A stretch of 64,000 nucleotides of DNA from Ectopseudomonas mendocina. GTDB taxonomy: Bacteria > Pseudomonadota > Gammaproteobacteria > Pseudomonadales > Pseudomonadaceae. A model generated the notes under the pieces. It saw only the letters and a list, made by a program, of their open reading frames with translations, was not told the DNA's origin and made no database searches. The DNA is taken from contig NZ_JADTQG010000003.1 in assembly GCF_016008875.1 (NCBI RefSeq), positions 124,001 through 188,000 on the forward strand, given 5' to 3'. This document shows, piece by piece, positions 48,367-57,316 of this stretch (positions within the stretch are counted from its first letter, which is position 1; each line of letters begins with the position of its first letter). Both the position numbers and the translations under genes were made by a program.

Positions 48367-49188
48367 TCAGGCGCTGTCTTGCGTGCGTGCCCGCGAGGAA
48401 ATTTCCTTGAGATAGGCTTTCGGCGACAGCCCGGTGTGGCGCTTGAAACAGCTATAGAACGCCGACAAGGAATTGAAACCTGCGGCAAAGGCCAGCTCGT
48501 CGATGCGCTTTAGATCACTGCCAACCTGCAGCCCCTCGAGCAGGTACTGCAGACGAGCGCGATTGACGTAGCGATAGAAGCTTTCGCCAAGCACCTGGTT
48601 GAGCAGATGGGAAATCTGGTTGCGACTGTAACCGGTCGCCGCTGCCACCTGCTGCAGGTCCAGCTCCGGGTCGAGAAAAGGCTGACTGCGCTGGAAATAA
48701 TCCTGAAGATCCTGCGCCAGTTGCCCGAGCTGACGCGTCGACAGCCCCAGGCGGCTGATCGCCGGACGCGAAGTGGCGGTTTCGCCAGTGCCACGAATCT
48801 CGTGCACCAAGGTGGCGTATTCGTTGATGCGCCAGATCAGCCCGTCACGCACGGTGATGGCCTCGCCGGTGCGAAACGACACCAGCCCTTCCCCGCCCTG
48901 CAGGCTGGTGCGGTACTGGATGAAGGCGGTATGACCATCGATGCGAATACGATCAACGTGCTCCAGCAACTCGCCTGGACGGCGCGGCAGGTTGGCCTCG
49001 ACGTACTCGCGCAACTCGGCCAGACGCATGCAACGCTGCTGATAGAAATCGTTGTATTCGATATCGGGGTGATACAGCGCCATCACCGCTTCGAGGTCAC
49101 GATGCTTCCAGCTCAGGTGGTAACGCAAGATGGTTTCACGGGTGCGCTCGGTCTGCGCGGCATCGTCGGCAAAAAGGTCGTCAGGCAT
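48367..49188 (-). CDS. NTF2/SnoaL-like domain fused to AraC DNA-binding domain
   Basis: This 273-residue protein has an N-terminal NTF2-like domain (about 15-130, HLSWKHRDLEAVMALYHPDI and IWRINEYATLV) and a C-terminal AraC double helix-turn-helix (about 170-265, AAATGYSRNQISHLLNQVLG and FAAGFNSLSAFYSCFKRHTG). The NTF2 fold may bind a small hydrophobic or amine ligand. It is just upstream of the FAD oxidase on the same strand and probably controls that operon. This domain pairing is uncommon among AraC proteins. Confidence 0.85.
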   Translation of the reverse strand: MPDDLFADDAAQTERTRETILRYHLSWKHRDLEAVMALYHPDIEYNDFYQQRCMRLAELREYVEANLPRRPGELLEHVDRIRIDGHTAFIQYRTSLQGGEGLVSFRTGEAITVRDGLIWRINEYATLVHEIRGTGETATSRPAISRLGLSTRQLGQLAQDLQDYFQRSQPFLDPELDLQQVAAATGYSRNQISHLLNQVLGESFYRYVNRARLQYLLEGLQVGSDLKRIDELAFAAGFNSLSAFYSCFKRHTGLSPKAYLKEISSRARTQDSA

Positions 49189-49305
49189 GGTAGGCGTCGT
49201 TGGTCAGGCACGGGCAGATTGCCTGATTCGCCGAAGCCAGCCTAGCCCCTCGTGCCGCCTGGCCGGTTGCGGACTATGCTTGCAGGATCGAAGGAGAGAC
49301 CGACC

Positions 49306-49530
49306 ATGACTGATCAGGACAAAGACCCCCAGGCCCCTCTGACGCTACGCGAGATGCTACAGAGCGTGCTGGCTGCAGCGCTCGGCGTACAGAGCGGCAA
49401 GAACCGCAGCCGCGACTTCAGCCGCGGCAAGCCCACTCATTTCATTCTGCTCGGGGTACTTTTCACCGCCCTGTTCGTGGTCGTACTGCTGGGCGCGGTA
49501 AAACTGATCCTGCACCTGGCGACCGGCTGA
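49306..49530 (+). CDS. DUF2970 small membrane protein
   Basis: This 74-residue protein has a polar N-terminus with LTLREMLQSVLAAALGVQ and one C-terminal membrane helix (FILLGVLFTALFVVVLLGAV), the DUF2970 pattern. AAGGAGA precedes the ATG at 49306. It is a single gene between the AraC regulator and the 37-residue gene. The function is unknown. Confidence 0.88.
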   Translation: MTDQDKDPQAPLTLREMLQSVLAAALGVQSGKNRSRDFSRGKPTHFILLGVLFTALFVVVLLGAVKLILHLATG

Positions 49531-49585
49531 TCCGTCTAGTCCTTGGGCGTCATCAATCGATATCGGTACAGCGCAGCGGCGGATG

Positions 49586-49618
49586 AAAAAAGGCCGACCG
49601 CCAATGCGCGCCGGCCTT
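49586..49618 (-). terminator. Terminator of the 37-aa gene
   Basis: On the minus strand AAGGCCG and CGGCCTT pair around a GC-rich loop and are followed by six T. It lies just after the stop of the small gene at 49624. Confidence 0.8.
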
Positions 49619-49623
49619 CGTGC

Positions 49624-49737
49624 TCACTGCCCGCTAACCCAGAAAACCGCCGTGCCTACAGCAAGCAGGATCAGGCAGAAAATTGCCCAGGCGTCGATGA
49701 CGCTGTCGGAATTGTCCCTATCGGTGTGTTCGCTCAT
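49624..49737 (-). CDS. 37-residue membrane micro-protein
   Basis: The predicted protein begins MSEHTDRDNSDSVIDAW and then forms one membrane helix (AIFCLILLAVGTAVFWV), ending SGQ. GGGGGAG is well placed before the ATG at 49737 and a good terminator follows the stop, so it has the full set of gene signals despite its size. I do not recognise a named family; the charged N-terminus should face the cytoplasm. Confidence 0.75.
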   Translation of the reverse strand: MSEHTDRDNSDSVIDAWAIFCLILLAVGTAVFWVSGQ

Positions 49738-49971
49738 GGCTCCCCCTCTTCTTGTATTGTGGGTGACGCACACTGCATTTAAGACCAGCCTCGGCCTTCG
49801 CTCAAACCATCTGGTTATGCTCTGAGACAGTCTTATTCCTTAAAGCTAGGTTTATATATTCAAACATCACTTTTACGCATAAACCTGAGCTGGTATCGTG
49901 CCCCGGCTCCTAGGGGAGTGCGCGGCCGTGCGCGCTGATTGGCAGTAAGTAGCCTGAAAACAGGACCCTTC

Positions 49972-51630
49972 ATGTACGTATATGACCAGTACGATCAAAA
50001 GATCGTCGAGGATCGCGTCAAGCAGTTCCGCGATCAAACCCGTCGCTACCTCTCCGGAGAGCTGAGCGGCGAGGAATTCCGCCCGCTGCGCCTGCAAAAC
50101 GGCCTGTATATCCAGCGTTACGCGCCCATGCTGCGCGTTGCCGTACCCTATGGCCTGCTGTCGTCCGCGCAGGTTCGCGTGCTGGCGCGCATCGCCCGCG
50201 ACTACGACAAGGGCTACGCCCACATCAGCACCCGCCAGAACGTCCAGTACAACTGGCCGGAGCTGGAAGACGTGCCGGAGATTCTCGCCGAGCTGGCCAC
50301 CGTGCAGATGCACGCCATCCAGACCAGCGGCAACTGCATCCGCAACACCACTACCGACCAGTTCGCCGGTGTGGCCAAGGACGAGATCATCGATCCGCGC
50401 CCCTGGTGCGAAATCATCCGCCAGTGGTCGACCTTCCACCCCGAGTTCAGCCATCTGCCCCGCAAATTCAAGATCGCCGTCAACGGCGCCGTGAGCGACC
50501 GCGCCGCCATCGAAGTGCATGACATCGGGCTGGAAGCGGTGCAGAACGAGGCCGGTGAGCTGGGCTTCCGCGTCTCCGTCGGCGGCGGCCTGGGCCGTAC
50601 CCCGATCGTCGGCAGCTTCATCAATGAATTCCTGCCGTGGCAACACCTGATTTCCTACCTCGACGCCATCCTGCGTGTATACAACCGCTATGGCCGTCGC
50701 GACAACAAGTACAAGGCGCGCATCAAGATCCTGGTCAAGGCGCTGACCCCCGAGGTGTTCGCCGAGCGCGTGAACGCCGAATGGGCGCACCTGAAGGATG
50801 GCCCGAGCACCCTGACCGAGGCCGAAGTCGCCCGCGTTGCCGCGCATTTCATCGATCCGGCCTACCAGGCCCTGAACGACGAAGACGCCCTGCTCGCCCA
50901 GCAGGACGCTGAGCACCCCGGCTTCGCCCGCTGGCGCCAGCGCAACACCTTCGCCCACAAGAAGCCCGGCTACGTTGCCGTGACCCTGTCGCTCAAGCCC
51001 ACCGGCGTGGCGCCGGGCGACGTCACCGACAAGCAGCTCGACGCCATCGCCGATCTGGCCGACCGCTACTGCTTCGGTGAAGTGCGCAACAGCCACAACC
51101 AGAACATCATCCTCGCCGACGTCGAGCAGCGTCAGTTGCTGATCCTGTGGAACGAGCTGCGCGAACAAGGCTTCGCCACCCCGAACGTGGGCCTGCTGAC
51201 AGACATCATTTGCTGCCCGGGCGGCGACTTCTGCTCGCTGGCCAATGCCAAGTCGATTCCGGTGGCCGAAGCCATCCAGCGCCGTTTCGACGATCTCGAC
51301 TACCTGTTCGACATCGGCGACATCGACCTGAACATCTCCGGCTGCATGAACGCCTGCGGTCACCACCACGTCGGCCATATCGGCATTCTCGGCGTCGACA
51401 AGAAAGGCCAGGAGTTCTATCAGGTCTCGCTCGGCGGCAGCGCCGGTCGCGAAGCCAGCCTGGCGCAGATTCTCGGCCCGTCCTTCGCTCAGGACGACAT
51501 GCCGGACGTGATCGACAAGATCATCAACGTCTACGTCGAACAACGCACCGAAGAAGAAAGCTTCCTCGATACCTACCGCCGCATCGGTATCGACCCGTTC
51601 AAGGAGCGCGTCTATGCAGCGAATCATTAA
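49972..51630 (+). CDS. cysI: Sulfite/nitrite reductase haemoprotein (CysI)
   Basis: This 552-residue enzyme reduces sulfite to sulfide by six electrons. It has two ferredoxin-like halves and a sirohaem/4Fe-4S site. The cluster cysteines are Cys415 and Cys421 (CCPGGDFC) and Cys458 and Cys462 (SGCMNACGHHHVGHIG). HISTRQNVQYNW is the sirohaem-binding strand. The start at 49972 is MYVYDQYD, as remembered from P. aeruginosa CysI. The DUF934 gene overlaps its end by 17 bases, a common pairing in Pseudomonas. Confidence 0.95.
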   Translation: MYVYDQYDQKIVEDRVKQFRDQTRRYLSGELSGEEFRPLRLQNGLYIQRYAPMLRVAVPYGLLSSAQVRVLARIARDYDKGYAHISTRQNVQYNWPELEDVPEILAELATVQMHAIQTSGNCIRNTTTDQFAGVAKDEIIDPRPWCEIIRQWSTFHPEFSHLPRKFKIAVNGAVSDRAAIEVHDIGLEAVQNEAGELGFRVSVGGGLGRTPIVGSFINEFLPWQHLISYLDAILRVYNRYGRRDNKYKARIKILVKALTPEVFAERVNAEWAHLKDGPSTLTEAEVARVAAHFIDPAYQALNDEDALLAQQDAEHPGFARWRQRNTFAHKKPGYVAVTLSLKPTGVAPGDVTDKQLDAIADLADRYCFGEVRNSHNQNIILADVEQRQLLILWNELREQGFATPNVGLLTDIICCPGGDFCSLANAKSIPVAEAIQRRFDDLDYLFDIGDIDLNISGCMNACGHHHVGHIGILGVDKKGQEFYQVSLGGSAGREASLAQILGPSFAQDDMPDVIDKIINVYVEQRTEEESFLDTYRRIGIDPFKERVYAANH

Positions 51631-52111
51631 GAACGGTCAGGTGGTCGACGAAACCTGGCACCTGCTGGCCAAGGACGTGACCCTGGACGTCATCCCCAAC
51701 TGCGATGACATCATCGTCCCGCTGGCCCTCTGGCGCGAGCACGCGCACGCCCTCAAGGCCCGCGACGGCGGCCTCGGCGTGTGGCTGGAAGCCGGCGACG
51801 AGATCGAGGAAATCGCCGACGACCTCGCGCACTTCCAGGTGATCGCCCTGGAGTTCCCGGCCTTCACCGATGGCCGCCACTCCTCCAGCGCCTACCTGCT
51901 GCGCACCCGCTATGGCTACACCGGAGAAGTGCGCGCCATCGGCGACGTGCTGCGCGACCAGCTGTTCGCCCTGCGCCGCGTCGGCTTCGATGCCTTCGCC
52001 GTGCGTGCCGACAAGGACCCGTACGATGCGCTGAAGGCCTTCGAGGACTACAGCGAGGTGTACCAGGCTTCGGCAGACCAGCCACAACCGCTGTTCCGCC
52101 GCCGCGCCTGA
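51614..52111 (+). CDS. DUF934 protein, CysI partner
   Basis: This 165-residue protein belongs to DUF934, which is regularly encoded next to cysI-type sulfite reductases. It has WHLLAKD, VIPNCDDIIVPLALW, DGRHSSSAYLLRTRYGYTGEVRAIGDVLRDQL and the FRR end. It has no Fe-S or flavin motif, so it may be an assembly or electron-transfer accessory (inference). It overlaps cysI by 17 bases in another frame, which suggests translational coupling. A terminator follows. Confidence 0.92.
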   Translation: MQRIIKNGQVVDETWHLLAKDVTLDVIPNCDDIIVPLALWREHAHALKARDGGLGVWLEAGDEIEEIADDLAHFQVIALEFPAFTDGRHSSSAYLLRTRYGYTGEVRAIGDVLRDQLFALRRVGFDAFAVRADKDPYDALKAFEDYSEVYQASADQPQPLFRRRA

Positions 52112-52128
52112 TCGCGGAGAAGCACCTG

Positions 52129-52158
52129 AAAACGCCCCGACTGGTTCGGGGCGTTTTG
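52129..52158 (+). terminator. cysI-DUF934 operon terminator
   Basis: AAAACGCCCCGA and TCGGGGCGTTTT form a 12-bp stem with a 5-base loop, ending in T-rich sequence. Confidence 0.92.
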
Positions 52159-52246
52159 CTTTGCATGGACCGCTCGGCAGTTGAGTCGAACCGTACCGCG
52201 TCAGTGAAGTCGGATTCCATAAGCCCATCGCTTAGGGAGATACGCC

Positions 52247-52648
52247 ATGAAACATGACTGGGACCTGATCGAACGCCTGCTGCACGAGGCACAGAACTCC
52301 GCCGGCAAACCCTTTGCCCCGCGACGCTACGCCGAAGACCTGGCCGAAGAGCATGAGAGTGCCGGCGAACACGTGGACAACCTCGACCATCTGCGTGCCG
52401 AGGCCGCCCGTTACGAGTCGCGTCTGCTGCACAACGGCTTCATCGAACCGCGCCCGGAGGAAGAAGGCGGCAATGGCGAGAACTTCATCCTCACCCCTCG
52501 CGGCGCGCAATTGCTGAGCATGCTCGACAGCAGCATCCCTGGCAGCGAGCATCCGCGCGAAGTGCTCGACGAGGCTGGCGAGGCGGCGCTTACACCCGAG
52601 GTGTTCGACCGCCTGGCACCCAAGGCGAATCTCAGCGAAAGCGGCTGA
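52247..52648 (+). CDS. Small winged-helix-like protein (DUF2513-like)
   Basis: This 133-residue protein starts MKHDWDLIERLLHEAQ, which resembles DUF2513, and has a beta-wing-like segment (YESRLLHNGFIEPR, then FILTPRGAQLLSML). The last 45 residues are acidic and probably disordered. GGGAGA precedes the ATG. It is a single gene between two terminators. A DNA-binding role is possible; the acidic tail would be unusual for that. Confidence 0.75.
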   Translation: MKHDWDLIERLLHEAQNSAGKPFAPRRYAEDLAEEHESAGEHVDNLDHLRAEAARYESRLLHNGFIEPRPEEEGGNGENFILTPRGAQLLSMLDSSIPGSEHPREVLDEAGEAALTPEVFDRLAPKANLSESG

Positions 52649-52709
52649 CCGTCCATTGAAACGAGCTGGGCGCCCTTGCGGCATGGCCCAGGTTTTCTCC
52701 GCACAAATG

Positions 52710-52745
52710 AAAACGCCGCGCCCTGATCAGGGCGCGGCGTTTTTT
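52710..52745. terminator. Bidirectional terminator before deaD end
   Basis: AAAACGCCGCGCCCTGA pairs with TCAGGGCGCGGCGTTTT, giving a 17-bp stem with A/T tails on both sides. It serves the small gene and the convergent deaD. Confidence 0.93.
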
Positions 52746-52777
52746 GATCCAGCTGCAAGGCATCAGCCTTGCCGGGA

Positions 52778-54457
52778 TCAATCCTCGCGGTAGCGACGCA
52801 GTTTCAGCGCCTTGCCGGCCACGCGGGTGTCTTTCAGCTTGCCGAGCAGACGGTCCAGACCATCCTCCGGCAGCTCGACCAGACTGAAGGTCTCACGGAT
52901 CTGGATGCGGCCGATGGCGTCGCGAGCCAGGCCGCCTTCGTTGAGGATGGCGCCCAGCAGGTTCTTCGCGGCGATGCCATCACGCGTGCCCAGTGCAGTA
53001 CGGCAGCGCACACGACCTTCGGCCAGCGGCATCGGCGCACGACGCTCGCGGTATTCACCACGCTCGCCGCCACGATCGTCACGCTCGCGACGTTCACGCG
53101 GCGCACCACCAACACCCGGCACCAGCGGCTGTTCGCGCTCGACGCTGGCCAGATCCAGCGCCTGGCCGTTGGTGGCCTTTTTCAGCAGCGCAGCGGCGAG
53201 TGCGCGCGGGCTGCAACCGATGTCTGCGGTCAGGCGGTCGAGCAGATCACCATGGCTGGCTTCGGCATCAGCGACCAGCGGCGCCAGGCTGCTGGTCAGT
53301 TTCTTGATACGCGCATCGAGCACTTGCTGGGCGTTCGGCAGCTTGACTTCGCCGACCTTCTGTCCGGTCACACGCTCGATCACCTGCAGCATGCGGCGCT
53401 CACGCGGGGTGACCAGCAACAGTGCACGGCCATCACGACCGGCGCGACCGGTACGACCGATACGGTGTACGTAGGACTCCGGATCGTACGGCATGTCGAC
53501 GTTGAATACGTGGGTGATACGCGGCACGTCGATACCACGGGCGGCGACGTCGGTGGCGACGACGATGTCCAGACGACCATCCTTGAGCGACTCGATCACG
53601 CGCTCGCGCTGGTTCTGGGCGATGTCACCGTTCAGTGCAGCGGCCTTGAAGCCCTTGGCTTCCAGAGCGGAGGCCAGGTCCAAGGTAGCCTGCTTGGTGC
53701 GTACGAAGGCGATCAGCGCGTCGAAATCCTCGACTTCCAGCAGGCGCAGCACGGCGTTGGTCTTCTGATCGGCATGGATCATCAGGTGCGCCTGCTCGAT
53801 GCGCGAGACGGTCTGGGTCTTGGCCGCGATCTTGATGTGCTGCGGCTCGCGCAGGTGCTTCTCGGCAATGGCGCGGATCGAATGCGGCAGAGTGGCGGAG
53901 AACAGCACGCTCTGGCGGCTTTCCGGCATGGCTTCGAAGATGATCTCCAGATCGTCCATGAAGCCCAGTTTGAGCATTTCGTCGGCTTCGTCGAGTACCA
54001 GATGCTGGATGGTGGACAGCACCTTCTCGTCGCGACGCAGGTGGTCGACCAGGCGGCCCGGAGTGGCGACGATGATCTGCGCGCCCTGACGGATGGCCTT
54101 GAGCTGCGGGCCCATCGGCGCGCCGCCATAGACCGCGACGACATTAACGCCCGGCATCTGCTTGGAATAGGTTTCGAAGGCGGTGGCCACCTGCAGCGCC
54201 AGCTCGCGGGTCGGCGCCAGGATCAGCACCTGCGGCTCACGCTTGGCCGGGTCGATCTTGCTCAGCAGCGGCAGGGCGAATGCAGCTGTCTTGCCGGTGC
54301 CGGTCTGCGCCTGGCCGATCATGTCGTGGCCGGCGAGGATCACCGGAATGGCCTGCGACTGGATCGGGGACGGCTCTTCGTAACCGACGGCGGTCAGAGC
54401 GGCGAGAATATTGGGGTGAAGTCCGAGCGCGGCGAAGCCGCCGATTTCCTGGGTCAT
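52778..54457 (-). CDS. deaD: DEAD-box RNA helicase DeaD/CsdA type
   Basis: This 559-residue ATP-dependent RNA helicase has motif I AQTGTGKT, motif II DEAD, SAT and HRIGRTGR in the two RecA domains (about 1-370). A dimerisation-type helical region, an Arg/Glu/Gly-rich linker (RERRERDDRGGERGEYRERR) and a DbpA-like RRM (about 475-559) follow. DeaD helps ribosome assembly and mRNA turnover, above all in the cold. The N-terminus GFAALGLHPNILAALTAVGYEEPSPIQ is the Q-motif. A leader of more than 300 bases precedes it. Confidence 0.93.
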   Translation of the reverse strand: MTQEIGGFAALGLHPNILAALTAVGYEEPSPIQSQAIPVILAGHDMIGQAQTGTGKTAAFALPLLSKIDPAKREPQVLILAPTRELALQVATAFETYSKQMPGVNVVAVYGGAPMGPQLKAIRQGAQIIVATPGRLVDHLRRDEKVLSTIQHLVLDEADEMLKLGFMDDLEIIFEAMPESRQSVLFSATLPHSIRAIAEKHLREPQHIKIAAKTQTVSRIEQAHLMIHADQKTNAVLRLLEVEDFDALIAFVRTKQATLDLASALEAKGFKAAALNGDIAQNQRERVIESLKDGRLDIVVATDVAARGIDVPRITHVFNVDMPYDPESYVHRIGRTGRAGRDGRALLLVTPRERRMLQVIERVTGQKVGEVKLPNAQQVLDARIKKLTSSLAPLVADAEASHGDLLDRLTADIGCSPRALAAALLKKATNGQALDLASVEREQPLVPGVGGAPRERRERDDRGGERGEYRERRAPMPLAEGRVRCRTALGTRDGIAAKNLLGAILNEGGLARDAIGRIQIRETFSLVELPEDGLDRLLGKLKDTRVAGKALKLRRYRED

Positions 54458-54788
54458 GGGTCTGCCTCAAGTGCATCCGCAAAGACCCATGTTCCAAAGC
54501 TGCGCATGCCGTGTAAGACCTTGTAGGTCACCCTGGCAGCCTGGTCGGCGGGGATTTGCGAAAACGTGATGAAAGTGAATCGTCAAGGATAGTCCGCTGG
54601 GGACTGGCTGCCGGAAGTTAATTTCCCGGGCGAGTTGCACTACCTGAACGTGGCCAGTGAATTGACCGGCGCGCATCATACCGGAAATTCCTGACCAAGG
54701 TGCTGTTTTTTATGTCTTGCGCCTTCCTGGGCTGCGCCCTGCCAGTGCTTCCACGCGCTTTTTTCCAGGTTTCAGGCCATGCGACGCT
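54458..54788 (-). other. 331-base non-coding leader of deaD
   Basis: No gene is supported. Cold-shock helicase genes commonly have long structured 5' leaders, and this region, with AT-rich patches near 54545-54600 and 54700-54720, probably holds the deaD promoter and leader. The end of the SpeE-like gene lies at its distal side. Confidence 0.55.
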
Positions 54789-55625
54789 TCACGTCGCCGG
54801 GCGCAATGCCTCGATCAGTGATTGCAGCGAGTAACCCAGGCGCGGCGCCAGTTCGCCAGCGCGCGCCTGCAGGCGCCCCATGTCCAGGCACTGGTCGAGG
54901 TCGGCCGGAATCAACAGCACCACGTTGCCCTCCTTCACCGGGCACTCCCAGTAGTGCCGGTGATAGAGCCCGCGCAGCAAGGCCGCACCCAGTGGCTTGC
55001 CGTCGTTGCCAGCCCATTGGTTGATGATCAGCCAGCCGCCCGGGTTGAGCTTTTCGCGGCAACGCTCGAGAAAGCGCCAAGCCAGATGACCGACGCCAGG
55101 CCCCTGGTCGGTGTACAGATCGAGGAAGATCAAGTCGGCGGTTTCCGCACTGTCGAGCAGCTCGGTGGCATCGCCGATGCGAATGGTCAGGCGCGGATCG
55201 TCGTCCAGCCCGAGGAACTCCATGGCCAGGCGCGGCACGTCCGGGCGCAGCTCGATGGCCTCGACATCCTCCAATGGCAGGAACTTCAGGCAGGCCTGGG
55301 TCAGGTTGCCGGCGCCAAGGCCGAGGAACAACGCGGTTTCCGGCGCATCGTGGCACAACGCGCCAAGCAGCATGGCGCGGGTGTAGTCGTATTCGAGCCA
55401 ACCGGGATCGCCCTGGAACACGCAGCTCTGCTCGATGGCATCACCGAACTCGAGGAAGCGGTAGGCACCGATCTGCACCACGCGAATCACCCCGAAGGCA
55501 TCGTGCACTTCGGCCAGCAGAACCTCGTCCTGCAACTCGTCGTCTGGCGGCAACCCCGGCATCGATACCTCTCCCACAGTGACATCCCGCACCACAAGCG
55601 GCGGGTCGAAAACGCCGATTGTCAT
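54789..55625 (-). CDS. Spermidine synthase-like methyltransferase-fold protein
   Basis: This 278-residue protein has the Rossmann core of polyamine aminopropyltransferases (LFLGLGAGNLTQACLKF, VEAIELRPDV, LTIRIGDATELL, LIFLDLYTD). The usual SpeE active-site Asp pair is only partly recognisable, so it may be a SpeE-like protein without spermidine synthase activity. A GTG at 55637 and ATG at 55625 are both possible starts; the ATG is preferred as GGGG lies about 10 bases upstream. It stands alone, divergent from the DAHP synthase gene. Confidence 0.8.
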   Translation of the reverse strand: MTIGVFDPPLVVRDVTVGEVSMPGLPPDDELQDEVLLAEVHDAFGVIRVVQIGAYRFLEFGDAIEQSCVFQGDPGWLEYDYTRAMLLGALCHDAPETALFLGLGAGNLTQACLKFLPLEDVEAIELRPDVPRLAMEFLGLDDDPRLTIRIGDATELLDSAETADLIFLDLYTDQGPGVGHLAWRFLERCREKLNPGGWLIINQWAGNDGKPLGAALLRGLYHRHYWECPVKEGNVVLLIPADLDQCLDMGRLQARAGELAPRLGYSLQSLIEALRPAT

Positions 55626-55813
55626 TGAAGCGGACACCCCGGGTCACGCGATTATTCTCGTACTTGCGCTGCTGCCCCATAACATAGCTGCGCGAGTCGA
55701 ACTCCCGCCTAGCAAAGCTGCCTTCTGCGGCTTTTGGCTTCTTGCCCGCTTACCGCGGCGCTGCCTTGGCGGTAACATGCCGCCAGCCGATTAGCCGAAC
55801 GCAGAGACGCCCG

Positions 55814-57157
55814 ATGCACGCCTGGAGCCCCGACAGCTGGAGAGGCAAGCCCATCCAGCAACAACCCGAATATCCCGATGCCGCTCACCTCGCCCGCGTC
55901 GAACAGACCCTGGCCGGCTATCCGCCGCTGGTGTTCGCTGGCGAGGCGCGCGAGCTGCGCCGCCAGTTCGCCGAAGTGACTCAGGGCCGCGCGTTCTTGC
56001 TGCAGGGCGGCGACTGCGCCGAAAGCTTCGCCGAGTTTTCCGCCGCGAAGATCCGCGATACCTTCAAGGTGCTCCTGCAGATGGCCATCGTCATGACCTT
56101 CGCCGCCGGTTGCCCGGTAGTCAAGGTCGGGCGCATGGCCGGCCAGTTCGCCAAGCCGCGTTCGTCCGGCAGCGAAACCATCGATGGCGTCACCCTGCCC
56201 GCCTACCGAGGCGATATCGTCAACGGCATCGGCTTCGACGCCGCCAGCCGCGTGCCCGACCCGGAGCGCCTGCTACAGGCCTATCACCAGGCCACTGCCA
56301 GCCTCAACCTGCTGCGCGCCTTCGCTCAGGGCGGTTTCGCCGATGTGCACCAGGTGCACCAGTGGAACCTCGACTTCATCGCCAATTCGGCGCTGGCCGA
56401 GAAGTACCACCAGCTCGCCAATCGCATCGACGAAACCCTTGCATTCATGCGCGCGGTCGGCATGGACAGCGCGCCGCAGTTGCGCGAAGTGAGCTTCTTC
56501 ACCGCCCATGAGGCGCTGCTGCTGAACTACGAGGAAGCCTTCGTACGCCGCGACAGCCTCACCGGCCGCTGGTACGACTGCTCCGCGCACATGCTGTGGA
56601 TCGGCGACCGCACCCGCCAGCTGGACGGCGCGCACGTCGAATTCATGCGCGGCATCGAGAACCCCATCGGCGTCAAGGTCGGCCCGAGCATGGACCCGGA
56701 CGAGCTGATTCGCCTGATCGATACGCTCAACCCGGACAACGACTCGGGCCGCCTGAACCTGATCGTGCGCATGGGCGCCGACAAGGTCGAAGCGCACTTT
56801 CCGCGCCTGCTGCGCAAGGTCAAGCAAGAGGGTCGCCAGGTGCTGTGGAGCTCCGACCCCATGCACGGCAATACCATCAAGGCCAGCAGCGGCTACAAGA
56901 CCCGCGACTTCGCGCAGATTCTCAGCGAAGTCCGGCAATTCTTCGCCGTGCACCAGGCCGAGGGGACCTATGCCGGCGGCATCCATATCGAGATGACCGG
57001 ACAGAACGTCACCGAGTGCATCGGCGGTTCGCGCCCGATCACCGAAGACGGCCTGTCCGACCGCTACCACACCCACTGCGACCCGCGCATGAATGCAGAT
57101 CAGTCGCTGGAGCTGGCCTTCATGATTGCAGAAACGCTTAAGCAGGTACGCCGCTGA
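55814..57157 (+). CDS. Class II 3-deoxy-7-phosphoheptulonate synthase
   Basis: This 447-residue enzyme makes DAHP from phosphoenolpyruvate and erythrose 4-phosphate, the first step of the shikimate pathway. It is of the plant-like class II type: [18 protein letters not shown] start, [50 protein letters not shown] and [11 protein letters not shown] near the end. It is the short form found in Pseudomonas, in addition to class I enzymes. The ATG at 55814 matches the family start. A hairpin follows the stop. Confidence 0.95.
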   Translation: MHAWSPDSWRGKPIQQQPEYPDAAHLARVEQTLAGYPPLVFAGEARELRRQFAEVTQGRAFLLQGGDCAESFAEFSAAKIRDTFKVLLQMAIVMTFAAGCPVVKVGRMAGQFAKPRSSGSETIDGVTLPAYRGDIVNGIGFDAASRVPDPERLLQAYHQATASLNLLRAFAQGGFADVHQVHQWNLDFIANSALAEKYHQLANRIDETLAFMRAVGMDSAPQLREVSFFTAHEALLLNYEEAFVRRDSLTGRWYDCSAHMLWIGDRTRQLDGAHVEFMRGIENPIGVKVGPSMDPDELIRLIDTLNPDNDSGRLNLIVRMGADKVEAHFPRLLRKVKQEGRQVLWSSDPMHGNTIKASSGYKTRDFAQILSEVRQFFAVHQAEGTYAGGIHIEMTGQNVTECIGGSRPITEDGLSDRYHTHCDPRMNADQSLELAFMIAETLKQVRR

Positions 57158-57163
57158 CCCGTT

Positions 57164-57187
57164 GCGCCCTGGCTGCTGCCAGGGCGC
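57164..57187 (+). terminator. Hairpin after the DAHP synthase gene
   Basis: GCGCCCTGGC and GCCAGGGCGC form a 10-bp stem with loop TGCT, 7 bases after the stop. No T-tract is seen, so the strength is uncertain. Confidence 0.6.
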
Positions 57188-57316
57188 GAACCGGCTCGCA
57201 CTTCTTTTGTGCGGTATCCGGCATAATGCCCCCAACGCGAGCGCCGTTCAGGTGCCGAAGATGCTACCCAGCCGGAAAGGACTCGCGGCCAACACGACCA
57301 ACAAGGACGATGATCC

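Noticed and set aside
49873..51627. Long open frame antisense to cysI (584 codons)
   Set aside because: Shadow of cysI; repetitive Val/Asp/Gly composition typical of antisense frames.
52769..54526. Open frame antisense to deaD (585 codons)
   Set aside because: Shadow of a clear DEAD-box gene.
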